Source: Umbelopsis ramanniana AG
Taxonomy: Eukaryota > Mucoromycota > Umbelopsidomycetes > Umbelopsidales > Umbelopsidaceae
Length of the DNA stretch: 64,000 nt
Assembly: GCF_025399195.1 (NCBI RefSeq)
Contig: NW_026252130.1
Span: 89,321-153,320, forward strand
Direction of reading: 5' to 3'
Positions 22,624 to 34,135 of the stretch are shown piece by piece. Both the position numbers and the translations under genes were made by a program. Position 1 is the stretch's first letter. The number at the start of each line of letters is the position of its first letter. The notes under the pieces were generated by a model. The model was not told the DNA's origin and made no database searches. It was given only the letters and a program-made list of their open reading frames with translations.

Positions 22624-23788
22624 ATGGTACCAACTTTGATAAAAGGGTATAAGAGAACTCTAGCAAGATTTTTAGGAAAGGCTCAAAGTGATCTGCCGAA
22701 TGTGCATCTTGGTAAGATATCATTTGAGCAGCGAAGAAGCACGAAATCTGTATGTCGATTTTTCTTAACATTTCTCTTCAGACGACATCCTTCAAGAAAA
22801 AACATGTCAACCTATTTCATTACAAGATTTACGATGGTACCTGCAAAACAAAGAGCATTCTGCTGAAAACTTGGATTTTTACTTTTGGTACGTGGAATAT
22901 AGTGCACGATTCAGTCAGTTACCGGATTTCGAACGAGCAAAATCGCCAATTCCACGAGAAACACCAGCGAGAGCTTCTACCACTATTGCTATGGATAGCG
23001 CTGTATGCATAGGAACAGAAAGTCTAACCAAAGATGAAGAGAAACGAGACTACAATGAGGCAACTACGTTAGGTGCTGAGTTTCAGCCCTACCGCGAAGA
23101 AATCAACGCTGTTCTTTTGACTTTCTTCGAATCTTCTTCATTCAAAGAACTCAACCTGGACGGCTCTGTTATGAAATATGTCAGATACCACGGTCGACGT
23201 ACTACGCATCCAGATGTTTTCTCAGAAGCATTCAAGCAAGTGCGTTGGACAATGGAGCATTCATCGCTACGTAACTTCTTCCATCATGCTCTCCAAAACA
23301 TTCGCTATAGCCAAGTTGTGTTCTTCTACGCATGTGCTATATTCAACTTTTTACACATTCCAATGATTTTATTTTACACATATTCGCATGGTATGATGCG
23401 ATGGTGGCGAATGCCTTTATTGTTCTTTACGTTCAGTTTCGTAGTAAGCGCATTGGTGGCACGGATCGGGTTTTGCATCATAAGAGGTGCACTAGGAAGA
23501 CGGCAAGTACCATTGTATGAGCTGGAAGAGGTTGAGCAAGCAAGGAAAAGTACAGAAAAGAAAAACGATTCTACTGTACAAAATGCATCTGACTTTACCT
23601 CCATCATTGATCCAAATGTCAAGAGACACAACAGGGTAGGTTGGACACTGATTATAGCCTATGTATGTACTTTCTCTTACTGACTTGGGTGTGTATATTT
23701 GCAGGAAACGCTCTTTCATATCGTATCTGTGTCCTTTATCATTGGGCTATGTGTTCTTGTCCCTTCAATCATAATAACTAATGAATAG
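22624..23788 (+). CDS. RGS-domain membrane protein (Rax1-like), 3 exons
   Basis: The N-terminal part has a divergent regulator-of-G-protein-signalling fold. Landmarks are SLQDLRWYLQNKEHSAENLD then FYFWYVEY, which correspond to the RGS helices that contact G-alpha. The C-terminal half has three hydrophobic segments (around VVFFYACAIFNFLHIPMILF, PLLFFTFSFVVSALVARIGF and FHIVSVSFIIGLCVLV). This layout matches fungal Rax1-type proteins, which link polarity or budding to G-protein-like signalling; assignment is by architecture. Exons are 22624-22711, 22782-23635 and 23705-23788, giving 341 residues. Intron 1 is phase 1 (GTAAGA to CTTCAG), intron 2 phase 0 (GTAGGT to TTGCAG). A charged linker between the second and third helices is rich in Glu/Lys. 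Confidence 0.75.
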
Positions 23789-24313
23789 AATTAAAATCTT
23801 TAATGTCATAATCACCAATTTTAACAATCCTCGTACCACCGATAAAGATGCGAAGATGATACTCTCTATAGCATGTATAATCAGGTTAGATCGTAGGGGT
23901 CGATGTGCGATTCGCTTTGAACCAAAGAGATAATTTACCCTGCATGCTTTCTTACCTTCGCATGGCGTCGATCAATCTACTATTTCTATCCAGTCTTTCA
24001 CTATATTCCAGACCGACGGGTTTGATCCCTTGACTGGACGCCAAGGGGTCTATATTACAAACATTCTGGACGTCAAATGATCTTGCATGGAGCTACGAAG
24101 GAGGGTTCATTGCCTCCTTACCAACTACCAAAATTTTAATAGAATGTATTTGGAAGGACGTAAAGATTATCACTCAGACAGCTTCTCCCAGAACTAGTCT
24201 TCAAGTGCAAATGAAGGAAGCTTTATGCATTATAGCCAGAATAAGTCTAGAATAAGCAATCCTATACAACTAGTCGCGTACTATTGGGGTCTGGTCAAAT
24301 CTGTCATGGACAC
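23789..24313. other. Intergenic region (convergent 3' ends)
   Basis: Nothing recognisable; it holds the 3' ends of the RGS gene and of the reductase. Confidence 0.4.
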
Positions 24314-25285
24314 TCACATAAAAATGACCACTTTTCCTTTTGGATGCCCTTGTTCCATATGGTGAATGGCTTTTGGTATTTCGTCAAAGCTGAAGCGACA
24401 ATCAATAACAGGCTTGACCTTGTTTGTTTCGATCAATTCCTTCAAATAGTCCAGGTCTGACTTATTGGTGTTTGTCATCACTAAAACAACCCTTTGGCTA
24501 AGGAATTGGGATACAACAAGCGCTTTGAGAGAGTCGGCCATACTGCCTAAAAGTCCACCGCCCGGCCCACCAACTGGACAAAAGGCGCCAGATGGTTTCA
24601 TTATCCGCCGAATGTCAGCGAATGGTTTGTCACCAGCAATATCTAAGACAAGATCATATTGTTGATTCCCCAAAGTATAGTCATCCTTTGTATAGTCGAT
24701 AGTATAGTCGGCACCGATAGAATGCATAGCGTCGACGTTGCGAGTACTGCACACTGCGGTCACTTCCGCACCGAGTGCTTTGGCAATTTGTACTGCGAAT
24801 GACCCGACACCGCCAGACGCGCCAGTGATGAGAAGTTTTTGTTCGGGTTGAATGTTTCCAGCGTTACGGAGGGCTTGTAGAGCTGTCAATCCAGCGCAGG
24901 GTATAGACGCCGCTTGTTCGAAAGATAGGTTTTTGGGTTTATGACTGAGACTGTTTTCTGATACGCAAAGGAAGTCCGTGAACGCCCCTGTAATGACTTG
25001 GCCGAACACCTCCTCGCCGGGTTTAAAGTTTGTTACTTGTGGTCCGACCGCCTCGACTATCCCAGCAAAGTCGTTTCCAAGGACTGTGTTCTTCTTTGGA
25101 TTGGTAAGCCCAAAGTATAGACGAGCAAGATACGGGTCTCCTCTCATGATGTGCCAATCGGCTGCATTGGCAGCACATGCCCGGACATGGACCAATACTT
25201 CATTACCCTTGATGGTCGGTTTCTCAATGTCGATAATTTGCAATACTTCAGGGCCACCGTAGCTTTCAAAGATTATAGCTCGCAT
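24314..25285 (-). CDS. NAD(P)-dependent MDR oxidoreductase (quinone oxidoreductase-like)
   Basis: Member of the medium-chain dehydrogenase/reductase superfamily without the structural zinc Cys cluster, so probably a quinone-oxidoreductase/enoyl-reductase-type enzyme reducing an activated C=C or quinone with NADPH. The N-terminal GroES-like domain opens MRAIIFESYGGPEVLQ. GNDFAGIVEAVG and the nucleotide loop TGASGGVGSFAVQIAK follow, and the tail GHPKGKVVIFM is typical. From this ATG the product is 323 residues, close to family size. An upstream in-frame ATG at 25360 would add 25 Arg/Ser-rich residues, which could be a mitochondrial presequence as in RTN4IP1-type proteins; I cannot choose between them on sequence alone. 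Intronless. No linked pathway gene. Confidence 0.85.
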   Translation of the reverse strand: MRAIIFESYGGPEVLQIIDIEKPTIKGNEVLVHVRACAANAADWHIMRGDPYLARLYFGLTNPKKNTVLGNDFAGIVEAVGPQVTNFKPGEEVFGQVITGAFTDFLCVSENSLSHKPKNLSFEQAASIPCAGLTALQALRNAGNIQPEQKLLITGASGGVGSFAVQIAKALGAEVTAVCSTRNVDAMHSIGADYTIDYTKDDYTLGNQQYDLVLDIAGDKPFADIRRIMKPSGAFCPVGGPGGGLLGSMADSLKALVVSQFLSQRVVLVMTNTNKSDLDYLKELIETNKVKPVIDCRFSFDEIPKAIHHMEQGHPKGKVVIFM

Positions 25286-27569
25286 GATATGTTTGATTGG
25301 TAAACTTAAGATACGTTGACTGTGGCGAAAAGAACGTAATGAGCATGTAGGTGTTGGCAAAGGCAGAATAGCGAACTATACTTACTAGAAAGCCAGTGAG
25401 GTCTGATTTCTTGGTAGGATTGATGTTGCTTTGCTATGGCGTTCCACATTTTGCAAACTATTATGCAGCTTATATCCAAATGGTGTACCTTGTGAAAAAG
25501 TGGTAAGAAAAAGAAAAGTTGGGAACAAATGAGTCAAATTTTTGAGGTACGGCTGAAATCCTACGAAACAACACAGTCCTTGAACTCTGCTTTATTCCAT
25601 CAATATGGCTCCACCAAAACGTGGTCCAATCATTCAGATTCGCAGGACAGAGACGACTTTCGAAGACAACTAAAAAAAATCAACAGATTCATTGGTGACA
25701 AACCTCATTGCAACTCATTGAGCTCGTTGCAGTTTCTTTGCCGGTACAGGGCATGCCATCAAGGTATTAAGTTTTTTTTTTACCTTCCGTATCTACACCT
25801 GAAACTTTTGGCCAACAGACTGGAATATACATGTATCAGTATGTTGATATTGGAGAAATTCACTAAACGATAGCTCGTTTACAAAATGAGCACAACAGGG
25901 AGTGACATTTGACGGAAAGCTTGCTTTGAGGATTTTATGTGGGAAATGAGATCAAAAAATTTAAAAGACTTGACCCAAGCGCTGTTATCAGTGGATGTTT
26001 CAACAATTATCTGTTCACTGCAGCGAACCTAAGTATTTGTAATTCACCCGTTAACGTACTCCAATATAAGAGAATAGTCTAACATCAAGGTATTGGAAGT
26101 TATTCAAGTTGAAATAACATGGTTGAAGAATTCATTCGGGCCACTCAAGGTGCAAACGCTGTGTTTCTAACAGGGTCTTCGGCAATCTTCCTTCAGACTG
26201 GCATTACAAGACATGATTAAAGCGAGAGCAAAGGAGGCTTGCGTTTATTCTCGCAAAAGCTGACATGGTAACGTCACGGATGTGGTGACTTTTGGACAGT
26301 ATCTAGGAAATAGAAGGCAACAACATCTAGTACCATCCTCTTTGAAGGATGTTCAAGTTTTTCAAATTACTATGTCATGGAAATATTAGAAAAATCCTGT
26401 GCTCAATGCCGGATTTGGGAAAAACGGTCGAGAACCAGGCTTACCTTTGATTTAGATTTGAGTGTTTACTATGTCTCAAGCGGTATAGAGTTAAGGTACT
26501 GTTACTGCCAAAATTTGGAAGACCCACCCATGAATATTCAGTATCAAACACAAGATAGATAAAAGTCGTCTATCATAAACCAATAACATGAATAGCCTCT
26601 TTTGTTATCGTCTGCAGAGCCTCTATGCTCTCGGTAGCGCCTGCAAAGACGGAAATGCTCTTGAAAACATTTTGGGTTGTATCATCATATCGTTTCTCCA
26701 AGTGTTACGATTCTTCGGTGAAGGACGAAATGGTATACTATGGTTTATGTATACATGTTGATTGGAATTCGGCGCTGGTAAAAGCGATGTTATCAGGCAA
26801 ATTCGGCTCGTAAAATGGGAAATTCCCAATGCGTAAAATGTGAAAGTGGCACCATTGTTTCTGCAGATGATGAAATTTTTAGAGACTATCAGATGCGACT
26901 TGTGAAAATTTACTGCGTTTACTTTTATTCGTTTGAAACATTCATGAATTGATTCTATAACATAACAGATGCTAGTAAAGGTTTTTAGTAGCGAAGAAGT
27001 ACCTATTGCTACGGTTGGACTGTGCATAATTACTAATTTATGGCTTGGGGTTCATAATTTGTGTCATCACTGTTACGCCAGTACATGGTTGTCTTTCATA
27101 ATCTTAGCCGTTCATTATTGGCTAGGATTTGTAAAACTTTCACCCTTTCCTCCATCAAACATCTGTGTAGCAACAAAGCTAGCGGCCGAAATATTATCCA
27201 TTCCCCCACCTCATATCCTGGTGTGTTGGATTGCTACTGATATCCATGCAATAAGCGCTCGACGTGAACAATCACTCGAGCATAACAAAGCTGGAGACAT
27301 TCATTCGTTCCTTTACAGAGTGATTTCTTTCATAGCCAGTTTATTTAACGCTACTTTGCAACCTAAAAGAATTGGATATTCTCAAGGCCCTTGTGACGAG
27401 CGCCGATAATGTAACGCGCAATACACACTATTGCGCGATCTTTGATTACCGTTGACCATCACGTTGCGACATCAACTTTAAAGTAGAATATATATATACA
27501 GAAAATGAGTATAAATATAAAGGGCTGAAAAGAAAAAAGGAGTTGTCTTTATTAAACAAAACATAAGTC
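25286..27569. other. Intergenic region with possible gene relics
   Basis: I see no intact gene in 2.3 kb. A segment at about 26760-26950 weakly resembles a G-alpha P-loop region (see findings). Open frames at 25529-25873 and 26969-27409 look like chance or relic sequence. Confidence 0.4.
27510..27520 (+). promoter_or_regulatory. TATA box of the TauD-family gene
   Basis: TATAAATATAA, 50-60 bp upstream of the ATG at 27570, preceded by a second TATATATATA stretch around 27489-27498. Confidence 0.6.
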
Positions 27570-28912
27570 ATGGCACCATCAGAAACTAAGGAAGCTGTCC
27601 AGCAGCAAACACCCATCGAAGCAGCAAAGGCAGCCATCAAGGAAGTGGCCAAGACCGCTGAAGCTGCCACCGAAAACAAGCCACAGTACATCAGAGAACC
27701 TCTTAAGCTTAAGGGTGTTTTGGATCAGTACAAATCGTTTGAGGTTACTCCTATCATTGGAAAGGAGTTCCCTGACGCACAAATTACCGAATGGTTGGCA
27801 GCAGACAACGCTGATGATTTGATCCGAGACTTGGCCATCACCAGTGAGTAGACCTATTTTTTTCCTAGAAGCTAGTTGAGGTAATTTCTAAATGAACGCT
27901 AATCTCTTTCAGTCTCGCAACGTGGTGTTGTCTTCTTCCGTGCTCAAAAGGACCTCACCAACGACCTTCAAAAGCAGTTGGTCCAAAAGCTTGGTGAATT
28001 GTCCGGAAAGCCTTCCACCTCTACTTTGCACATTCATCCCATCATCAACGCAGACAGGGATGTTAAGGTTGCTGATAATGAGATCAGTGTCATCTCTAGT
28101 GAGCTAAACAAGAAGTTGTACTCAAAGACCTCTTTGGTACTTACCCAGAGCGCAGCTGCAGGATGGCACAGCGATATCAGTAAGTACTTGCTTTTAAGTA
28201 TATCTTTGCTCTTGAAACATGTTTTGACTTGACTTCTTTTGTAGCTTTCGAACCCATCCCAAGTGACTATACTCTTCTCAAGCTTGTTGACCTTCCTTCA
28301 ACCGGTGGTGATACTCTTTGGGCTTCCGGATACGAAGTCTATGACCGTATCTCCAAGCCCTACCAAAAGTTCTTGGAGAGCCTCACCGCCACCTATGCTC
28401 AACCTGGTTTCAACCAGGCTGCTGCAAACAACGGATTTGAGCTTTACGATAAGGAACGTGGTGCCCCTGAGAACGTTGGATCAGTTCTTGAGGCTATTCA
28501 TCCCGTCATCCGTACCAACCCTGTAACAGGCTGGAAGAGTGTTTTTGCAGTTGGTTCTCACTGCGCAAAGATCAACGATTTGAGTGAACGTGAATCAAAA
28601 CATCTTCTCGACACTTTCAGAAACCTCATCACTGAGAACCATGATCTTCAAGTTAGACACAGGTGGTTGAATAAGCACGATCTTGGTAAGTTGCTATACC
28701 TCTTCGTTTAATTTATAGGTGCGTTTTTCAATATGCTAATGGTTTGTACAACAGCCATCTGGGATAACCGTAGCGTTTACCATGCTGCTACCTTTGATTA
28801 CGATGAGAAGAGAACTGGTCATCGAGCTGTCGGTCTTGGTGAAAGACCTTACTTTGACCCAGCAAGTGTCTCACGCCGTGAAGCTCTTGGTAAAGATGCA
28901 ACTGTAGCATAA
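27570..28912 (+). CDS. TauD/TfdA-family 2-oxoglutarate-dependent dioxygenase, 4 exons
   Basis: Non-haem iron(II) enzyme of the taurine/sulfonate dioxygenase family. It hydroxylates a substrate using 2-oxoglutarate and O2; in yeast the relative Jlp1 releases sulfite from sulfonates. The facial triad is visible: H177 and D179 in GWHSDITFEP, and the distal H337 in NRSVYHAATFD, followed by R347/R351 for 2-oxoglutarate. Exons are 27570-27843, 27913-28179, 28245-28685 and 28755-28912, giving 379 residues; all three introns are phase 1 and 65-69 nt long. The Ala/Glu-rich first 35 residues are probably disordered. It lies tail to tail with the ABCB exporter, 337 bp away, at the edge of a metabolic gene block. 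The exact substrate (sulfonate or another acid) is unknown. Confidence 0.92.
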
Positions 28913-29249
28913 TATAAACACAGGATGTTTACTATGATCAGATCAGACTATAATGCCATTAATCGAAATTGAAATAAAAGACACACACAATATTGATTTG
29001 TAAGATATAAAGGTGATAAAGTGACAAGGGTAGTCCCATGTTGACACTGAACTGTATGTGATATTGAGACCAACCGCCACGCACGCCTCGAAGTTAACCA
29101 GCCATTCGAAAAAGTCTGATGGTATTTGATGAAAGAGTAAAATACTCATACTGTCTTGAGACAGTGTGTATATGTAATAGTATAATGGGAATGTGGATAC
29201 TGTACATTATGTTGTAAATAGAAAACAGGATCGCTATAATTCTAAATAT
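28913..29249. other. Convergent spacer between TauD and ABCB genes
   Basis: No gene seen. AATAAAAGAC at about 28972 is a plausible polyadenylation signal for the dioxygenase. Confidence 0.4.
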
Positions 29250-32200
29250 CTAATTTGCGTTCAGGTTCTGTTGGTGTACCAATTCTGCATACACTCCCTT
29301 CTGGGCCAACAGCTCGAAATGACCACCAGATTCTACGACTTGGCCATCCTTGACCACAACAATAAGATCAGCGTTCTGAATAGTAGACAATCTGTGACTG
29401 TATCAAAATGTTAGAAAAAAGCGGTTCAAGCTGCCCAGACCCATCATTCATTTAAGCTCACAGACGATAACTTACGCAATAGTGATTGTTGTTCGTCTTC
29501 CAAGTGACAAAGCCTTGTCCAAAGCTTGCTGCACTAGTTTTTCTGACTCGCTATCCAGGGCCGACGTAGCTTCGTCCAATAACAAGATGGCAGGATCGCG
29601 AATCAACGCTCTTGCAATGGCAATACGCTGCTTTTGACCACCTGATAGTTGACCGCCTTTATCACCGACTCTAGTATCCAAGCCTTCAGGTAGGGATTCG
29701 ATGACACTAAGAATGTTGGCCATCTCGGCTGCGGCTTTGATCTTTTCATCGGATACATTTTCGTCCTCGACACCAAAGGCAATGTTGGCGCGAATAGACA
29801 TATCGAACAGAACTGGCTCTTGACTGACCAGCGCCATATGACTACGAAGGTTATGAAGAGAAAAGTCGGAAATGTTCTTATCATCCACCTTCGCAACACC
29901 TCCGCTGGGATCGTACCAGCGTTGTAAGATACCAATCGTGGTTGATTTACCGCAACCTGATGGACCCTTTTGCAAAAATAGAATTAAATATCGTACACAA
30001 TGGACATTACATTTCAGCTAAAACACTTACCACCAACGCGATCATGGTGTTCGCCTTTCCTTGGAATCCAAAGTTTCCTTTGAAAATTTCGATATTGGGT
30101 CGAGCAGGGTAAGCGAAGCGAATGTCCTTCAAATCAACCGAGCCATCGACTGACTCGGGCTCTATTCCTTCCAATTCTGGATCAATGAGTGGCTTTCGAT
30201 CAAGAATTTCAAACGTGTTCATGGCAGAAGCCTTTGCTCGTTGTAAGGTGGAGGTAAATGAAGAAGCTCTACCCATTTGATTTGCAGTTGTCATGACGGC
30301 CATCAACACGGTAAACATAGGTTGTAATTCGGTCTTTCCAGCTTGAATAAGGCGGATACCAGCATAGAAGGCGAGGGCGTTTGTAAACATGTTCATAGCT
30401 TGGGTGGCACCATACTGTAAACATAAGAAATAAAATAAGAATTTGCAAAGATATGCTGTTGGGCATTCGATTGGATGTACTTACCGCAACGGAACTCAAA
30501 TAGGCTTTCTTTTGAGCCAACTGATGAGGTCTTGAAATGGCAAGCTCATATCGATCTTCGAAATATCCTTGCTTGGCAAGCGATGCTACAGTACGGATTT
30601 CCTTGATGGCTTCTGCTGCGACCTTACCGCTGTCGACATATGCAGTCTTTGTTTCATTTTCATATCCACGATGCACTCTAGACTCGTACATGGTGGCGGC
30701 AACCAAGAATGGGACGCATACCAGTACAATAAGAGTCAAAATCCATCCGCTAATAAAGGCAATGAGGAGACCAGCAACAGCACAAGCTATGACTTGAACC
30801 AAGTCGGTCCAAACTCTGGTGATGAGTGTGTTGACATTGGCGGCATCCACGGCAAGACGTGAAGTCATTCCTCCAAGACTGTGACGGTCATCGTCATAAA
30901 AGCCGATTTCTTGCTTGAGCATAGCGTCAAATGTCAATGCTCTTAGGCGCTCCGTGAACCTTTCTCCAGAAAATTCAAAGCATATGACTCTAGTACAGTT
31001 ACCAATGAAGGCACCGATACCAATAACAACGAAGATGAAGGCGTACAAATTAGGACCTTGAAACGGAGGTGACCATGCAAGATCATCCTGTTGAAGCATA
31101 ATGACAACCCTGGAGAACACTAGAGCGTAACTAGGGAAGACAATACCGGCAATGATGGATCCGAAGGTACCTACGAGGAGAATGGGCCATTCTGGTCTCA
31201 TCATCATGAAGACTCGATAAATGGGGGCCTTCTGGTTCCTGGCGGCTTTCTTGAGTTCCTTTTCTCTTTGTGCATTCAACGCGTAAGACCCAAGTTCTCT
31301 AGCATCAAGTTTTCCTCTTTCTTTAGCGACACGCTCAGCATCCGCAACATTAGTGGCCAATTGGACTTGTTCTTGCTGCAGAGCCTTTTCCAATTGCTCA
31401 TCGTCGACGGAATCATCATCAAACGGGTCTACTTCAGATGGTGCATCTACGCCCTGGGCTTTGGCATCTTCTTGAAGTTTGATCTTTTGCTTGAGGACTA
31501 GTTCATAGTATATTCCTTTCTGCTCAAGTAGGTCGTTGTGCTTTCCGATTTCGTTGACTTTGCCGTCCTTCATGACAACGATCAGATCGGCGTTCTTGAT
31601 GGTAGATAGTCTATGGGCAATGACAACAGTAGTTCGATCGGCTGAAGCTGCATCTAAGGCTCTTTGAACTTTTTTTTTTTTCAACACCGGGTTAGTACTA
31701 GTACAACAAGGTCGCACTTATGTGTATATGCAACTTACCAAGTCTCTCTGAAGCTGTATCCAAGGCTGAAGTGGCCTCATCCAAAAGAAGGATGGATGGG
31801 TTCTTCACCAAAGCTCTAGCAATAGCAATACGTTGCTTTTGGCCACCAGAAAGCATACCACCATGTTCACCTACAACTGTATCGTATCCGTTGGGGAGTT
31901 GAACAATAAAACTGTGGCAGTTGGCCTTCATGCATGCGCTGATGATCTCTTGTTCTGTGACGTCTGACGACATGCTTCCCATCAATAGATTTTGTTTGAT
32001 GCTCATGTTGAATAATACAGGCTCTTGACTAACCACACCAATTTGCTGACGAAGCCAAGATACATTGAAGTCTTTGATATCGTGACCATCCAGGTAAACT
32101 CCTCCAGCAAGAGGATCATAGAAACGTTGCATCAATTGAACACAGGTAGATTTGCCGGATCCAGAAGGACCACAGAATGCGACCGTCATACCAGGCTTGA

Positions 32201-33626
32201 TATCCAAGGTCAAGTCATGGATGACTGTAGTATCTGGACGAGTTGGGTATTTAAATTGGACGTTCTTGAACTCAAAGTGACCCTTGACATGATCAAGTTT
32301 CAGTCCATCTTCACGATCACAATCGATTTCAGGTATACGTTCAATGGTTGCGTAAATTTTGTGAGCAGCTCCCATGGCACTGGTGACAGCGCTGACCTGC
32401 TGTGGAAGCTGAAGTAACGACATGGCACCTGAGAACATAAGTGTGAGCTACGATTTTCATTTCATAACTTTTATCATCTCTCCACAAACAAGTACTTACC
32501 AACCATCATGGACATGAACACAACCAAGATGTCTGATCCATCCATGTTATCGACGTGATTAACAACAAGGGTATAACCATACCAGAATGCTAGACCGTAA
32601 CATGAAAAGAGAACAAACATAAAGGTACCAAATCCAATACCGAGAATGACAGCTCTCTTTTTTCCAACAACATAAGCCTTGTGAATTTGTTCTTTGTAAA
32701 GGGTGGAAAACCGGCTCTGAAGGGAGAAGGTATAGACTGTGCGAATGCCAGATAGAGCCTGTTCAACAACGGCTCCACCATCAGCATAAGCGTCTTGGAC
32801 TCTGACTGTGAATTTTCTTATACCGGAGGTGACAAACATGCCCACAGCAGCTATTGGTGGTAGTGATTCAGCGGAGTGAAGAAAAAAAAATTACACTCAA
32901 AATCATACGACCCAATCACTTACCCATAACTGGCAGCGCAGCCAAAAGGACTATAGCCAAGCGCCAGCCTTTGACAAAGGCAACGACGAAGCCACAGATG
33001 AATTGAGAGAGACTTTGGATCAATTGGCCGAATTTCTCACTGATACCATCTTGAATGAGATTGGTGTCGGCTGCGAGTCGAGTGGTCAAGGAACCTTCGT
33101 CGGCCTTATCAAACCAAGTCATGTCCTGGCGTAAAATAGCATGCACATACATTTTGCGAATACGGCGAGTTTGGAATTCTCCGGAAAGAATCCAAAAGCA
33201 TTGACAGATGTAGCCTCCAATCAAGTTAGCGATGCCGAGGTAGACAAAGATCAGAATAACAGGTATAACAGGCGTTAGAATATCAGCTCCAGGGCCTTGT
33301 GTAAGTAGATCAGAAAAGTTGCGTAAAAAGGTTCCGAGAATAATGGTATTAATGGGCTGAAGAGCTCCCACTCCCATACTGAAGAAGAAGGCAATAGCGA
33401 TCAAGAGCTTATCGCGCTTGTTGGAGTATCGAAACAGCGTAAATACGCCTATTTTGGGCGCTTTTGGCTTCGTTGCTTTGGATCGACGAAGGCCAAGTTT
33501 ACTGAGCAGTGACGATGAGCCATCCTTTTGTTGATGTTGTGGTGGTTTTTCAGGATCGGATGGAGGGTTGGCTATTGGCAGTGAAGGAGCCACCTCTTTT
33601 CGCTCTTTTGCGTCGTTGTCCATCAA
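29250..33626 (-). CDS. ABCB-type full multidrug/peptide exporter (P-glycoprotein-like), 7 exons
   Basis: Full ABC exporter with two TMD-NBD halves that drives efflux of lipophilic compounds or peptides by ATP hydrolysis. NBD1 has GPSGSGKST, a Q-loop SQEPVLF, signature LSGGQKQR and Walker [12 protein letters not shown]2 has GPSGCGKST (split by an intron), LSGGQKQR and ILLLDEAT, so both sites look complete. An acidic linker ([15 protein letters not shown]) joins the halves. Exons are 33626-32924, 32850-32500, 32428-31739, 31668-30485, 30414-30031, 29966-29476 and 29397-29250, giving 1316 residues, normal for the family. The final exon supplies AHRLST and the tail. The intron at 31669-31738 has an A12 tract just before its AG. 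A second Met codon follows the first. Its 5' end faces, 509 bp away, the 3' end of a Zn2Cys6 regulator. Confidence 0.92.
31669..31738 (-). other. Intron with poly-A tract at its 3' splice site (ABCB gene)
   Basis: Donor GTAAGT, textbook TACTAAC branch site, then an A12 run directly before the acceptor G. Joining in phase 1 gives [12 protein letters not shown], the conserved stretch after Walker B. Confidence 0.75.
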
Positions 33627-34135
33627 AGAAAAATTGACCCCGCCAGCATTTGCCTAGGATTATATACAACTGGCTCGGCGACATGTTTTGCCAGCCGAGC
33701 GGGGGTAAGTTTTACCTTCAGGCTGAGGGCAAAAGTTTGACCGCTCAAGTAGTGAAAGAAGTGACATATCATAAAACCAAAACCAGGAGGAGAATGGAAT
33801 TTACTTGATAGGATCGTGAGTATTTAGTAGATTGATCTGGTCCAAGGAGAGGTTGAAAGTGATAAACTGCTTCATTTTGCCTACAAACTCGGGGCTCGAA
33901 TTTGGTCGTAAGTTGAAACGGCTGAAATTATTGATTGTGCCGTGCAACGAACAAAAAGACAAGTCACCGAATCTCGGTATCAGGGCGTTTCTCAGTAATC
34001 CGGGATGAAAGTTTTATGAGTTTCAACGAAACACAAATGCAAAAATAAAATAAATGATACATGAAAAAATTGGTAGAAATGCAATAATGAAATTATATAA
34101 TGTACAATGCGAAAATGAATTCACTCTCTGTGTGG
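33627..34135. other. Promoter of ABCB gene / 3' flank of regulator
   Basis: No gene seen. TATATAA lies about 34 bp above the ABCB start (minus strand). Confidence 0.4.

Noticed and set aside
26969-27409. 146-codon open frame with a faint small-GTPase-like start
   Set aside because: Only a few scattered residues resemble Rab proteins; no P-loop, DTAGQ or NKxD motif.
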